The notes under the pieces were generated by a model. That model was not told where the DNA came from. It did no database searches and saw only the letters and a list, made by a program, of their open reading frames with translations. The position numbers were made by a program, and so were the translations under genes. From contig JAPTJF010000528.1 in NCBI GenBank assembly GCA_029339195.1, forward strand, positions 1-39,983: a stretch of 39,983 nt of DNA, in the 5' to 3' direction. The DNA is from Micractinium sp. NFX-FRZ (Eukaryota; Chlorophyta; Trebouxiophyceae; Chlorellales; Chlorellaceae). Below, in pieces: positions 31,393 through 39,983 of the stretch (within the stretch, counting starts at the first letter, position 1; every line of letters begins with the position of its first letter).

Positions 31393-34300
31393 ATGGAGGC
31401 CTACCCGGCGGAGCTCACATCCCCGCCGGTGCCGCTGGTGGCCCTCTGCGGCCCCAAAGAGCTGCTGCACCCTCTGGGGGACTACCTGCGCACTCAGCAT
31501 GTGCCTCGGGTCAATGCTGTTGGAGTGGAGGACGCGCACAGCGTCGCCAGCAAGTTTGGTGAGCGGCGGGCAGCAGCGGCGGCGGCAGAGTGGCGGCAAC
31601 TCCTTCGCACCGACTTGAAATTGTTGTCCCCGCGCAGGTGTGAGGAAATCTGCCAGCAGTACTATCGCCCAGCCCGCCGGCATCCTGAAGGCGGGGTGGC
31701 TGCGCAAGCACCGCAACGACTGCCCCGCCGTGGCGGCGGTCCTGGTGGAGCGAGATGCGGGTGGGTGCTGGCTGGCCTGCTGCTGCTGTGTTGCTGCTGT
31801 CTGTTCAAGACTGCATGGATAGCCCTGCTGAGGTGGGAGCTTGCGGGTCAAAGGCGGGGGGGGATGTCCGCTGGTTTGGTGCTCTGCTGCTAGCACGATA
31901 TGGGTGGGCCAACAAGCTGTCCATGGCAGCTTTTCGCAGTATCGCCCGCCTGCGTGCAGCCCTCCTGCCTTGCCAAGTCCTCCGCCTTCCCCTGCCCTGC
32001 CTCTGCCCTTGCCATCCCGCCTGCAGTTGTGGGCGACCCCTCCACCTGGGCCTGGCTGGTGTCGCAGATGGATGCCGTCAAGGCGGGAGTCAAGTGAGTG
32101 CCTGGCCTGCCCCGCGTGGATGCGACCGCCTCGCTGCCTGCTCCTGCAACAGTAGCTCAGTGGGCACTGTCTTGCATTGAGACATAGCCGCACCTTACGC
32201 AGCTGGTGGTGCCGATGCGCCTTCACATTGCGCTGAACACCATTCCTGGTCCCTGCGCAGGAACCGCGGGGCGCGGGTGGTGGTGCTGGTAGTGATGCCG
32301 CCCGGGGCCCCTGAGGTGCCCGAGGACCGCATGTCCATGCTGTGCCGCCAGGCGGGCACAGACCGCAGGTGGGGGTGGGGCTGCTGCCGCTCCCGCTGAG
32401 AGATGTTATTGTTTGTATCTCAGTATGCTTTATGGTGCCCGCTTCCATCATACACCTTTTGTGCCTGTACCAACTGGCATGATCTGCCCGCCGTGCTGTC
32501 CTCCCCGCCCGTGCTGCGCAGGTGCGTGCTGACCTACACCCCATCCGAGGGGCTCCCCGCGCTGCAAGTGGTGGGCCGCGTGCTGCAGGAGCAGGCGGCG
32601 GCCTTCTACTCTGCTGATGCACAGGTGCGGCGCTGTGCTGGTGGGCTGGGCGGGCGGGTGGGGCAGGCAGGTTGACTGAGCACAAGCACGACACATTTGC
32701 AGGCAAGCTGGAGGTGAAATGTGAGCGGCGTTGATGCCCCTTGCCTGCTTGTCTGGCAATGCTGCCAGGCTCTAGAGCAGGGCCCGAAGCCGCATCAACC
32801 ATTCGCCCCTGCGTTTCCCCCTGCAGCGGCGGCTGGCGCTCCACGCCCACCGCAACGTGCCCTCACTGGACCTCAGCCTGCGCGCAGCCTTCAAGGTAGG
32901 GCGGGTGGGGCGGAGAGCGCTGCAGAGAATGACTGCTTCGACGTGTGTGTGTGTGTGTGCAGGATGGAAATGCCTTATGCTCATCTGCCATTGGTGCTGA
33001 ATCGGCTCCTGCCCTTTGCCTGCCCTCCTCCCCCACCTCCGCTGCCGCAGCTGGGCGCCCTGGCAGAGTTCCGTGCCGATTGGGGCGCCGCGCTGCGCAT
33101 GTACAGCGAGGCATACGGATACGTGCCCCAGGTGGGCGGGGTGCGGGGGCGAGCGCTGGGGGCGAGTCCGGGCTGGGGGGCGGGGTGAGGTGCGATCAAA
33201 GCTGTCCCGGCGTTGAACACCGCGCTTTGTGTTTAAGGCGGGGGATTTGAGCATGCCAGAGTGAAGCTAACGCAACAACTATTTCGCCTTGCCCTGGCTG
33301 CAAGTGGCAACCCCACCTGACTGCCCCTGCTGCACCTGCCGGTTCACGCTGTGCAGCTGCTGGCGGCTGCCGGCGCGACCCAGCTGCAACGCTTTGCTGA
33401 GATACGAGCAGTAGCGGAGCAAGTGCACGTCAAGGTGGGGTAGGCTAGGGTCACCCTAAACCCTGTTGGCTGGCTGGGAGTGAAGTGCGGCCGCTGCTGC
33501 AAGTGTGCTTCTTCCCTTGCCTCATCTGAGCTAATGCCGGCAGTTGCTATATACGGGACAATCACACACTCACTGCATGCTTGGCCTGACCCAAGCCTAC
33601 TGTCCTTTGGTTTGCTCCAAACACTCTGCACCTGCACTCACACACAAACTGTTGCATGTCCTGCCCGGGCCTGCCCCGGCGCAGGCGGTGTCGCTGATGC
33701 TGCTGGTGCTGAAGCAGCCGCCAGAGGCGGTGGCGCAGTTTGAGGCGCACCTGCGGCTCTTCAGGTGGGCCGGGTGGTCAGAGGATCACAGCCAGGATGG
33801 GTGGACAGCAGGCATGCACTCATGAAGTGCAGACCCTACAGAGCTCTCCCCCCTCTTATGCCGCCACCTTGTGCCAACCTACCTCTTATTCCTGCGCTGC
33901 CTTGCAGGCGCCTCCCCTTCCAAGCGCCGCCCGGGCTCCTGGCCAGCCACCATGCCTGGCTCAGCAGGTGCGCCTGCCTTGTGCCGGCTGCTGGCATTCC
34001 CTGTGTTCAGCTTCCTGTGGCTTGTGCACCCCACCACACCCCATCCCCATGCTGCACGTGGCCCCCATGCCTCGCATGACCGCCCTCTGCTTGCCTTTCA
34101 CCTAGCTCAAGCTAGGCTGCTGACGCGTGCTTCCCCCAATGTCCGTCCCGCCTTTACAGGCAGTACATGGTGATGGCTGAGCTGCTCATGTCATGCGGCG
34201 CTGACCTGGCGGCTCTTAAGGTGGGACAGGTGCACCACCACGTGCTTGTTGCTGCGCTCAGGCTGATGCATGCGGGCTGCTGTCTGTTTCTTGTGGCATC

Positions 34301-37300
34301 GAGCTGGCCGATGGTGGTTGGCCAGCATGCACAGTTGCAGGTGCTCGCCCCACCCGCGTTCATCTGCCTCCATGTCGCCATCCAATGCACCCTGTTGCCG
34401 CAGCGCGAGCTGCAGCCGGGCCAGCTGTATCTGGCGGCAGCCAGGGCGGCCATTGAGCGGCGCAAGGTGGCGGGGTTCATTTCGGGCATGCACGGCGGCA
34501 TGGCGCCTGCACCGCCCGGCAGGGTGAGCCAGCTCATGCTGCTGCAGTTCCTGAGGGGCCAGGGAGATGCTACATGTTGATAGTGCCGGCAGTGCGATAC
34601 ACAAGAGGCTGCTGTCACCCCCCTGGAGCGCCCGTGTGCGTGAGGCCCATGTCACCTTTCCAGCTCCTCTGCTACCTGCGTTGCAGGTTGAGCCGGGCCT
34701 GTATGTCGGCCAGCTGCTGCTGATGCCTGATGCTCCTGCCGGCGCCGCCTCCGCTGCGGTGGTGGCGGCTGCCAGCGCGGCAGTGGCAGCTGCTCTGCTG
34801 GGCGCATCTCCAAGCGGGGCGCTGGCGGCGGTGGGTGCGGGCAGGCGGATGGCGGATGAGCAGTTCGAGCTGGCGCTTGAGGTGGGTGGGGGCAGGGCGG
34901 GAAGGGCAGGGGCAGGCAGCAGGCAGGTGTGTGTGGCCGTGTGGGCCGCTGCGGCTCCCGTGGGCTGCCAGCCGCATGTGCATTCTGCCGTCCAGCCCAG
35001 CTGCCCTGCGTTCCCCGGCTCATGTGGTGAGGTGTGGGTGTGCGCTCCCAACCCGCAGGCGGAGGAGTGCGGCACGGAGCACAGCCGCGTGACGGTCGAC
35101 CTGCTGCGCACCGCCCAGGACGTGCTCAAGAGCTCAGGTGCGCTGCGCTGGGCAGCACAAGTGCCAGACTGGAATGCAGGTTCTTCATACTGCCATGATG
35201 CCCTGCTTTGCCCTGGTCAACGCCTCGCCGCCTGCAAGCCTCGTCGCATGGCTCCACCCACTGCATATAGTCTCTCCGCTCCCGTGCCCCACCATGCGCC
35301 CCACCCTGCCACCCCGCAGGCGTGCGCGCCAACAAGACGCTGCAGCACGCCATGCTGCTGCTGGGGCACGAGCTGGTGGAGGGGGGGGACGCGGCGGCGG
35401 CGGAGCGCCTGCTCACAGATGTGGCAGGTGGGCCTCCTGGCGGGGGATGAGAGCAACCATGGGATGAGCGGTTATGTCGTGCAGCGCTTTGTGGGGGCCC
35501 ACATTGCGTACATTGCGTACATTGCGTACATGCTCCTATCCTTTTATTCCACTCCCTCTCTCATATACTTCAACCTGCATTTTCCACCCTGCACCTCTGT
35601 TCTGTCCCCCCCTCTTGTCCAGGCCTGTACCGCCGCGAGCGCTGGGAGGGCCCCCTGGCCAGCGCCCTGCTGTTGCTGCGCGAGTGCCGGCAGCACGCGC
35701 ACGACCTGGCCTCACACACCCAGCTGTCGCTCGAGGTGTCATCCCTGGGGGACAGCAGCCTGGATGGCGAGCAGCGAGCAGCCATGGCCACAGCGGCTGT
35801 GTCTGTGCTGGTGCCCGAGCCACCGCTGATGCAGCTGGCCGACGATGACGATGACGTCAGCGGCGGCGCGGCAGGCGGCAAGCAGCGCGCGCACCAGGCA
35901 CAGCAGGGCGAGCACTTCACCGTGGTCTCGCCCGCCTCTGGATGGCTCACCGTGCTGCCCCTGTGCGCCGGCTTCTTCGACCCGCAGCGGCCGGCTGCCC
36001 ACAGCAGCAGCCCTCCCAGCGTGCGCTTTGCAACCGCCCTGTGGAGCAGCGCCCCCATCGACCTGCCCCTGGCCTCGGCCGAGGTTCGTCTGGAGGACGC
36101 CCTGGGGCGCTTCACAGCGCCGCTGCTGCCGGCAGAGCAGCGGGGCAGCACGGGGGCGCTCGCGGCAGCTGCAGCAGGCGCACCTGATCTGGTGCTCCCC
36201 CCTGGTGCCTGGCAGCGCCTGTTGGCTGCCATCCCGGCGCGGTGCTCCGGCGAGCTGCGTGCCACAGCGGTGGTGCTGCGATTCGGGGACACAAGCGGCG
36301 GCGGCGACGGCAGCAGCAGCATCACATTCCAGCTGCCAGAGCTGCTGCCTGGGGGCCAGCAGCAGCCCGTGACGCCGGCGTCGCCGGGAGCGAGATCTCC
36401 TGTCGCCGCAGCTACCGGCGGGCAGGTGCCCACCGGCTCAGTGGGCTGGCTGCGTGGCGGCTGGGCCGCCAGCCAACCGCCCTTCAGTGTGGCAGCAGGG
36501 TGAGTGCACGAGACTCGAGTTGTCTCAATGCCTTCCTGCCCTGGTCGCTTCTGGCTGGAAGAGCCTGCTCCTGCTGCGCGCCTCGCCGCTTGCGCTCCTG
36601 CTACGCGGCCATAACACTGCCGTGGCTCCTCAACTATTCCGAGCCTGGCCCTCCCATCTGCCTCAGCTCCTCCCCTCCTGCTGTACCTGCGTGCCACCTG
36701 CAGGTTCCTGCCGGGGCAGTGCTGCGTGGAGGTGCCGCCGCAGCATGCGCCGCCGCTGCTGGCTCTGCAGGCATCCGAAGTGCTGCTGCAGGGGGAGCAG
36801 GCAGCGGTGACAGTGACTGTTGTGACTGCTGGGGACGCTATTCAGGGGGCAGTGCTCCGTGGCCGCGCTCTGCACCTCGAGAGTCAGCAGCAGCTGGGGC
36901 TGGTGCCTGCAGCTGGCGGCTCTGCGAATGAGCAGGCGGCAGAGGTTCAGGAGCAGCTGGGCGGCACGGCAGATGGCGCCAGCGTGCAGATTGGGGATCT
37001 GGGTGCAGAGCAGCGGCAGCAGCTGGTACTGCTGCTGGATGCTCGGTACCGCGGCAGCGTTGAGGTGGCGCTCGACTTGCAGGTGACGAGGGTGGGGGGC
37101 GGGGAGGGCGCGATATGAAAGGGCGGCGGTGGCGAGAGGCGGCTCCGCCAATTCATTCACGGTTTCGTTGTGTGTTGGTCGTGTCTCATATACACGCAGT
37201 GCTCTGTCAGCCTGGTGCTTTGCTCCTCACTTTCATTCATACTCCTGTCTTGATTCTTCTCTGCAGTACACTGTGGCAGTACGAGGCGGCACGCCAGAGG

Positions 37301-38771
37301 CGGGGCACTGCACCGCCTCGCTGGCGCTGCAAGTGCAGCTGCCCTGGAAGCTGAGCCTGCAGCTGCTGGGCGCGCCCGCCACCCACACGGTGCTGTCACG
37401 ACCGCTGCCCGCACCAGGGGCAGCGCCATCTGCAGCCAGCAGTGAGGGCGATGCTGACCCGCTGCTGGAGCAGCAGCAGCGCCGGCTGCAGACGCTCAGC
37501 ATGCAAAGCAGCCTGGCTCCAGCAGCTGCAGGATTGGCAGGAGCAGCAATGGCCGGTGAGCTGGGCCCCGCTGATGGGCGGGACCTGTCACTACTGCTGC
37601 TGCGTGGCCTGCCACAGCGCATGGTACTGCCAGCAGGGCAGCGCTGCACGGCGCTGGTGCAGGTGCAGAGCCTGGCGGCCTGTCAGCTGGATGTGCTTGG
37701 GGTGGAGCTAGAGGGAGCAGCTGGGGTCACGGTGCTGGCAGCCGCAGCAGCAGCCGAGGCTGCTGATGCAGCCAACAACAGCGGCAACACTGCAGCAGCA
37801 GCGGCAGCAGCAGCAGACACCCTGAACAAGTCAGATGTGTTTACTGCTGTCTTCAGTGTGGCCAGCGACACCAGCGCAGCAGCCGAGCTGCCCTCCCTGG
37901 GCTTCCTGCGCCTGCGCTGGCGGCGCCACCAGCGCCGACCACCAATGCTGGCCGCAGCCTCATGCGGCGGCAGCCGACTGGCTGCAGCAGACGCCAAGGC
38001 GGCTGTTGACGAACTAGCTGGTGCGAGCGGCACCCTCGACGAAGGCAGCAGCACCCCTTCAGCAACAACGGCGGCATTAGCAGCAGTGGCAGCCCCACCG
38101 TGCGAGGTGCTCGTCCCACTGCCCGCTGCCGCCTTCCTGCAGCCGCTGCTCTCTGCCAGCGTGCTCTTCCCGCCCTACATTGCAGCCGGGCAGCCCGCCT
38201 CCCTGCAGCTGTTGCTGCACAATGCAGCGCCCACCTCTCAGGAGGTGGCAGTGGCAGTGGGCGACCCTCATGGCTTCCTGCTGGCAGGTGTGCTGGTGGA
38301 AGGGGGCCGGGCAGCAAGGAGAGGCATTAGCAGATGGCCGTGAACCGCATCATTAGGGTGGGCATATTGTTCTCAGTACCTCACTCATCTTGGTTTGTGA
38401 ATCTCGGTGTGCGAATTGCATGCTTTGGACCACTTTTCAACTGCAGGCCCGAAAAGCACGCGCATCCATCTGATGCCGCACAGCAGCAGCAGCGTGACCT
38501 GGAAGGCGGTGCCCTACCACTTAGGTGAGTTGGGTGACACGCGTCACCTTACGTGCATTCTTTGTTATGTGGTTGTCCAAACAATGCACAAAGCGTGTAT
38601 CAGATGCAGTCTACTTACATTGCTCTTCATGTCCCCGCCCACCCATCCCCCACCTTCCCAGGCCTGCTGCATTTGCCTGAGGTCACAGCCAATGCAATAC
38701 AGCATGCACAACATGTGGAGGTCACACGTGGCTGCACCATGTTTGTTGAGCGACCAGCAGAGCAACAATAG
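31393..38771 (+). CDS. TRAPPC11: trafficking protein particle complex subunit 11 (TRAPPC11, foie-gras/gryzun)
   Basis: TRAPPC11 is a large subunit of the TRAPP III tethering complex, acting in ER-Golgi traffic and autophagy (family knowledge). Twenty exons join in phase: 31393-31558, 31638-31760, 32027-32093, 32261-32368, 32522-32624, 32827-32895, 33051-33131, 33357-33434, 33685-33764, 33908-33967, 34160-34220, 34404-34523, 34687-34881, 35059-35137, 35320-35427, 35623-36499, 36704-37082, 37267-38287, 38447-38524, 38662-38771, giving about 1320 residues (human about 1130). The opening MEAYPAELTSPPVPLVAL is typical of plant members. The foie-gras domain spans about 213-500, with LGALAEFRADWGAALRMYSE, PPEAVAQFEAHLRLF and ASHHAWLSRQYMVMAELL. 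The gryzun-type beta-rich C-terminus includes PFSVAAGFLPGQCCVEVP and SSSVTWKAVPYHLGLLHLPE. Ala/Ser-rich insertions at about 560-700 and 1080-1190 account for the extra length. TGTAA lies 142 bases past the stop. Confidence 0.93.
33453..33465. repeat. short telomere-like motif in TRAPPC11 intron 8
   Basis: ACCCTAAACCCTG is about one and a half units of the plant/algal telomere repeat CCCTAAA. It is a single short occurrence (telo-box size), inside an intron, so it may be chance. Confidence 0.4.
35503..35529. repeat. three tandem copies of a 9-base unit in TRAPPC11 intron 15
   Basis: ATTGCGTAC is repeated three times without a mismatch, 25-100 bases after the splice donor. It is a small local duplication with no obvious function. 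Confidence 0.85.
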
Positions 38772-38902
38772 GTGGTGTTGCATTAGCAGCATGCGTTGTC
38801 AGCATTGGTTCCGTAGTTACTGCGCGCGTTTTGTGTGGTAACTAAGGCAAATGAGCGCACATCAGCATGTCACCCATGATCACTGTGGTTGACAATATAG
38901 AT

Positions 38903-39085
38903 GGAAAGGGAATGTAAATAGCAAGAAAAAGAGGGACGCAAGACCAAGGGATGGGCAAGGGGAACGCAACAGGAAACAATATGAGCAAGGGAATGGCAAA
39001 GTGGGAAACAACAAGCGAGATAAAAGGGAAATGCCAATGAGGAAGGGAACGCATGGGAAAGGACACGGGGAAAGCGAGGTTTCCT
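38903..39085. repeat. purine-rich left arm (AAGGGAA / GCAAAG type)
   Basis: Irregular copies of GGGAA, GGAAAC, GGCAAAG and AAGGGAACGCA make the plus strand strongly purine-biased. The same words appear on the opposite strand in the right arm at 39666-39983 (TTTCC, CTTTGCC), so the two segments resemble a degenerate inverted repeat around the minisatellite. Confidence 0.55.
38913..38917 (+). promoter_or_regulatory. putative polyadenylation signal TGTAA (TRAPPC11)
   Basis: TGTAA about 142 bases after the TRAPPC11 stop codon, at the edge of the repeat block. Confidence 0.45.
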
Positions 39086-39105
39086 GGTAGAATGCACGGT
39101 GGAGC

Positions 39106-39665
39106 TCAAGAGTGCTTGACTGAGTGCAAGGTGGAGTGTGAGTGCAAGTGCAAGAGCGAGTGCAAGCTGGAGCAAGTGCAAGATGGAGTGCAAGAGCAAG
39201 TGCGAGTGCGAGTGCGGAGTGCGAGTGCAAGGTTGAGTGCGGGTGCAAGTGCATGCTGGAGTGCAAGAGCGAGTGCGGGGTGGAGTGCAAGAGCGAGTGC
39301 GAGTGCGAGTGCGAGTGCGAGTGCAGGATGGAGTGCAGACTGGAGTGCAAGACCGAGTGTTGGGTGGAGTGCAGGAGCGAGTGTGAGTGCGAAGGCAGGG
39401 TGGAGTGCAGGAGCGAGTGCAGGAGCGAATGCGAGTGTAGGATGGAGTGCGAGTGCGAGTGCAGGATGGAGTGCAGACTGGAGTGCAAGAGCGAGTGTTG
39501 GGTGGAGTGCGGAGTGGAGTGCAAGAGCGAGTGCGAGTGCCAGTCGGGATTGAGTGCACGAGCGAGTGCGAGTGCGAAGGCAGGGTGGAGTGCAGGAAGT
39601 GCAGGATGGAGTGCGAGTGCGAGTGCAGGATGGAGTGCACGAGCGAGTGCGGGGTGGAGTGCATT
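39106..39665. repeat. hexamer minisatellite, GAGTGC / AAGTGC variants
   Basis: About 560 bases built from GAGTGC, AAGTGC and GAGTGCA-type units with interspersed GATGGAGTGCA and GGGTGGAGTGC variants. A higher-order copy is visible: the segment beginning near 39325 (GGATGGAGTGCAGACTGGAG) recurs near 39463, an offset of 138 bases, or 23 hexamers. Because most changes keep multiples of three, frames stay open: on the plus strand they read Glu-Cys or Ser-Ala repeats, on the minus strand His-Ser or Thr-Arg. No conserved protein is implied. Confidence 0.9.
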
Positions 39666-39983
39666 ATTTCCTTTGCTTTTGGCCGTTTCCTTTGCCCTCC
39701 CTTTGCTCTTTCCTTTGCTTTAATCGGTCCCTTTGCTATAATCTTTGCTTTCGGCCGTTGCCATTGCCATTTCTTTGCCCTTCCCTTTGCTTTGGCCGTT
39801 TCCTTTGCCTTTCCTTTGCTATTTCCTTTGCTTTTGGCCGTTTCCTTTGCCTTTCCTTTGCTCGTTCCTTTGCTTTGGCCGTTTCCTTTGCATTTCCTTT
39901 GCTCTGTCCTTTGCTTCGGCCGTTTCCTTTGCCCTTCCCTTTGCTTTGGTGGTTTCATCTACCTTTCCTTTGCCTTTCCTTTG
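39666..39983. repeat. pyrimidine-rich tandem repeat, about 41-base unit
   Basis: The unit is roughly CTTTGGCCGTTTCCTTTGCC followed by TTTCCTTTGCTxxTTCCTTTG. Copies begin near 39676, 39717 (degenerate), 39747, 39789, 39830, 39872, 39913 (short) and 39943, and the array continues beyond the window. On the minus strand it reads as GCAAAGGAAACGGCCAAA-type purine repeats. Confidence 0.85.

Larger units (their letters stand above)
38772..39983. other. gene-free repeat-rich right end
   Basis: After the TRAPPC11 stop there is no recognisable conserved coding sequence. The first 130 bases look like 3' UTR; the rest is a composite of a purine-rich segment, a hexamer minisatellite and a pyrimidine-rich tandem repeat that runs off the window. 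Long open frames occur here on both strands only because the repeats lack stop codons. Confidence 0.7.

Noticed and set aside
31357..32850. A 497-codon open frame on the minus strand
   Set aside because: It lies antisense to TRAPPC11 exons and introns, crosses splice sites that are homology-supported on the other strand, and shows no recognisable domain. High GC makes such open frames common here.
35570..36697. A 375-codon open frame on the minus strand
   Set aside because: It mirrors the long 16th exon of TRAPPC11 and has no domain of its own.
38870..39958. A 362-codon open frame on the minus strand with Lys/Gly then His/Ser/Thr/Arg repeats
   Set aside because: It runs straight through three different simple repeats and reads only repeat-derived peptides; the frame is open because the units lack stop codons.

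Overview
This window is nuclear DNA from a green alga, most likely a GC-rich trebouxiophyte such as a Chlorella relative. The organism is an inference. The evidence is very high GC, many short introns of mostly about 100-350 bases with GT-AG (occasionally GC-AG) borders, Ala/Gln/Ser runs in proteins, TGTAA motifs (the chlorophyte polyadenylation signal) 40-430 bases after several stops, and genes for both mitochondrion and plastid, including a TIC21-type chloroplast envelope protein. No bacterial, viral or CRISPR signal was seen.

Ten protein-coding genes were assembled by hand from homology-supported exons joined at splice sites with continuous reading phase; exon edges may be off by a base or two. 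From left to right: (1) LETM1 mitochondrial inner-membrane protein, minus strand, 3' end cut off by the window edge; (2) NDUFAF7/MidA methyltransferase, plus; (3) small single-domain cupin, minus; (4) TIC21/PIC1-like DUF3611 protein, plus; (5) NUDT5-like ADP-sugar diphosphatase with a long C-terminal extension, minus; (6) short THO complex subunit 5, plus; (7) peroxiredoxin-like redoxin, plus; (8) CDCA7-type zf-4CXXC_R1 protein, minus; (9) branched-chain 2-oxoacid dehydrogenase E1 beta, minus; (10) TRAPPC11, plus, 20 exons. The last 1.2 kb (38772-39983) has no recognisable gene. It holds a hexamer-based minisatellite flanked by a purine-rich left arm and a pyrimidine-rich right arm of about 41-base repeats.

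The genes are mostly arranged as divergent pairs sharing 350-510 bases of upstream sequence (1/2, 3/4, 5/6, 9/10), with convergent 3' ends between pairs. There is no operon logic. Three genes (LETM1, NDUFAF7, BCKDHB) act in mitochondria; the first two form a divergent pair that could be co-regulated.

Most of the content is conserved eukaryotic housekeeping, and I do not see a clear undescribed system. The points most worth a second look are three GC-AG introns in 40 kb, a cupin whose start codon appears to be split by an intron, a NUDIX hydrolase with a predicted membrane tail, a CDCA7 zinc finger with a Cys-to-His change, a THOC5 reduced to its coiled-coil half, a redoxin that lacks the first Cys of its usual motif, and the foldback-like repeat block at the right end.
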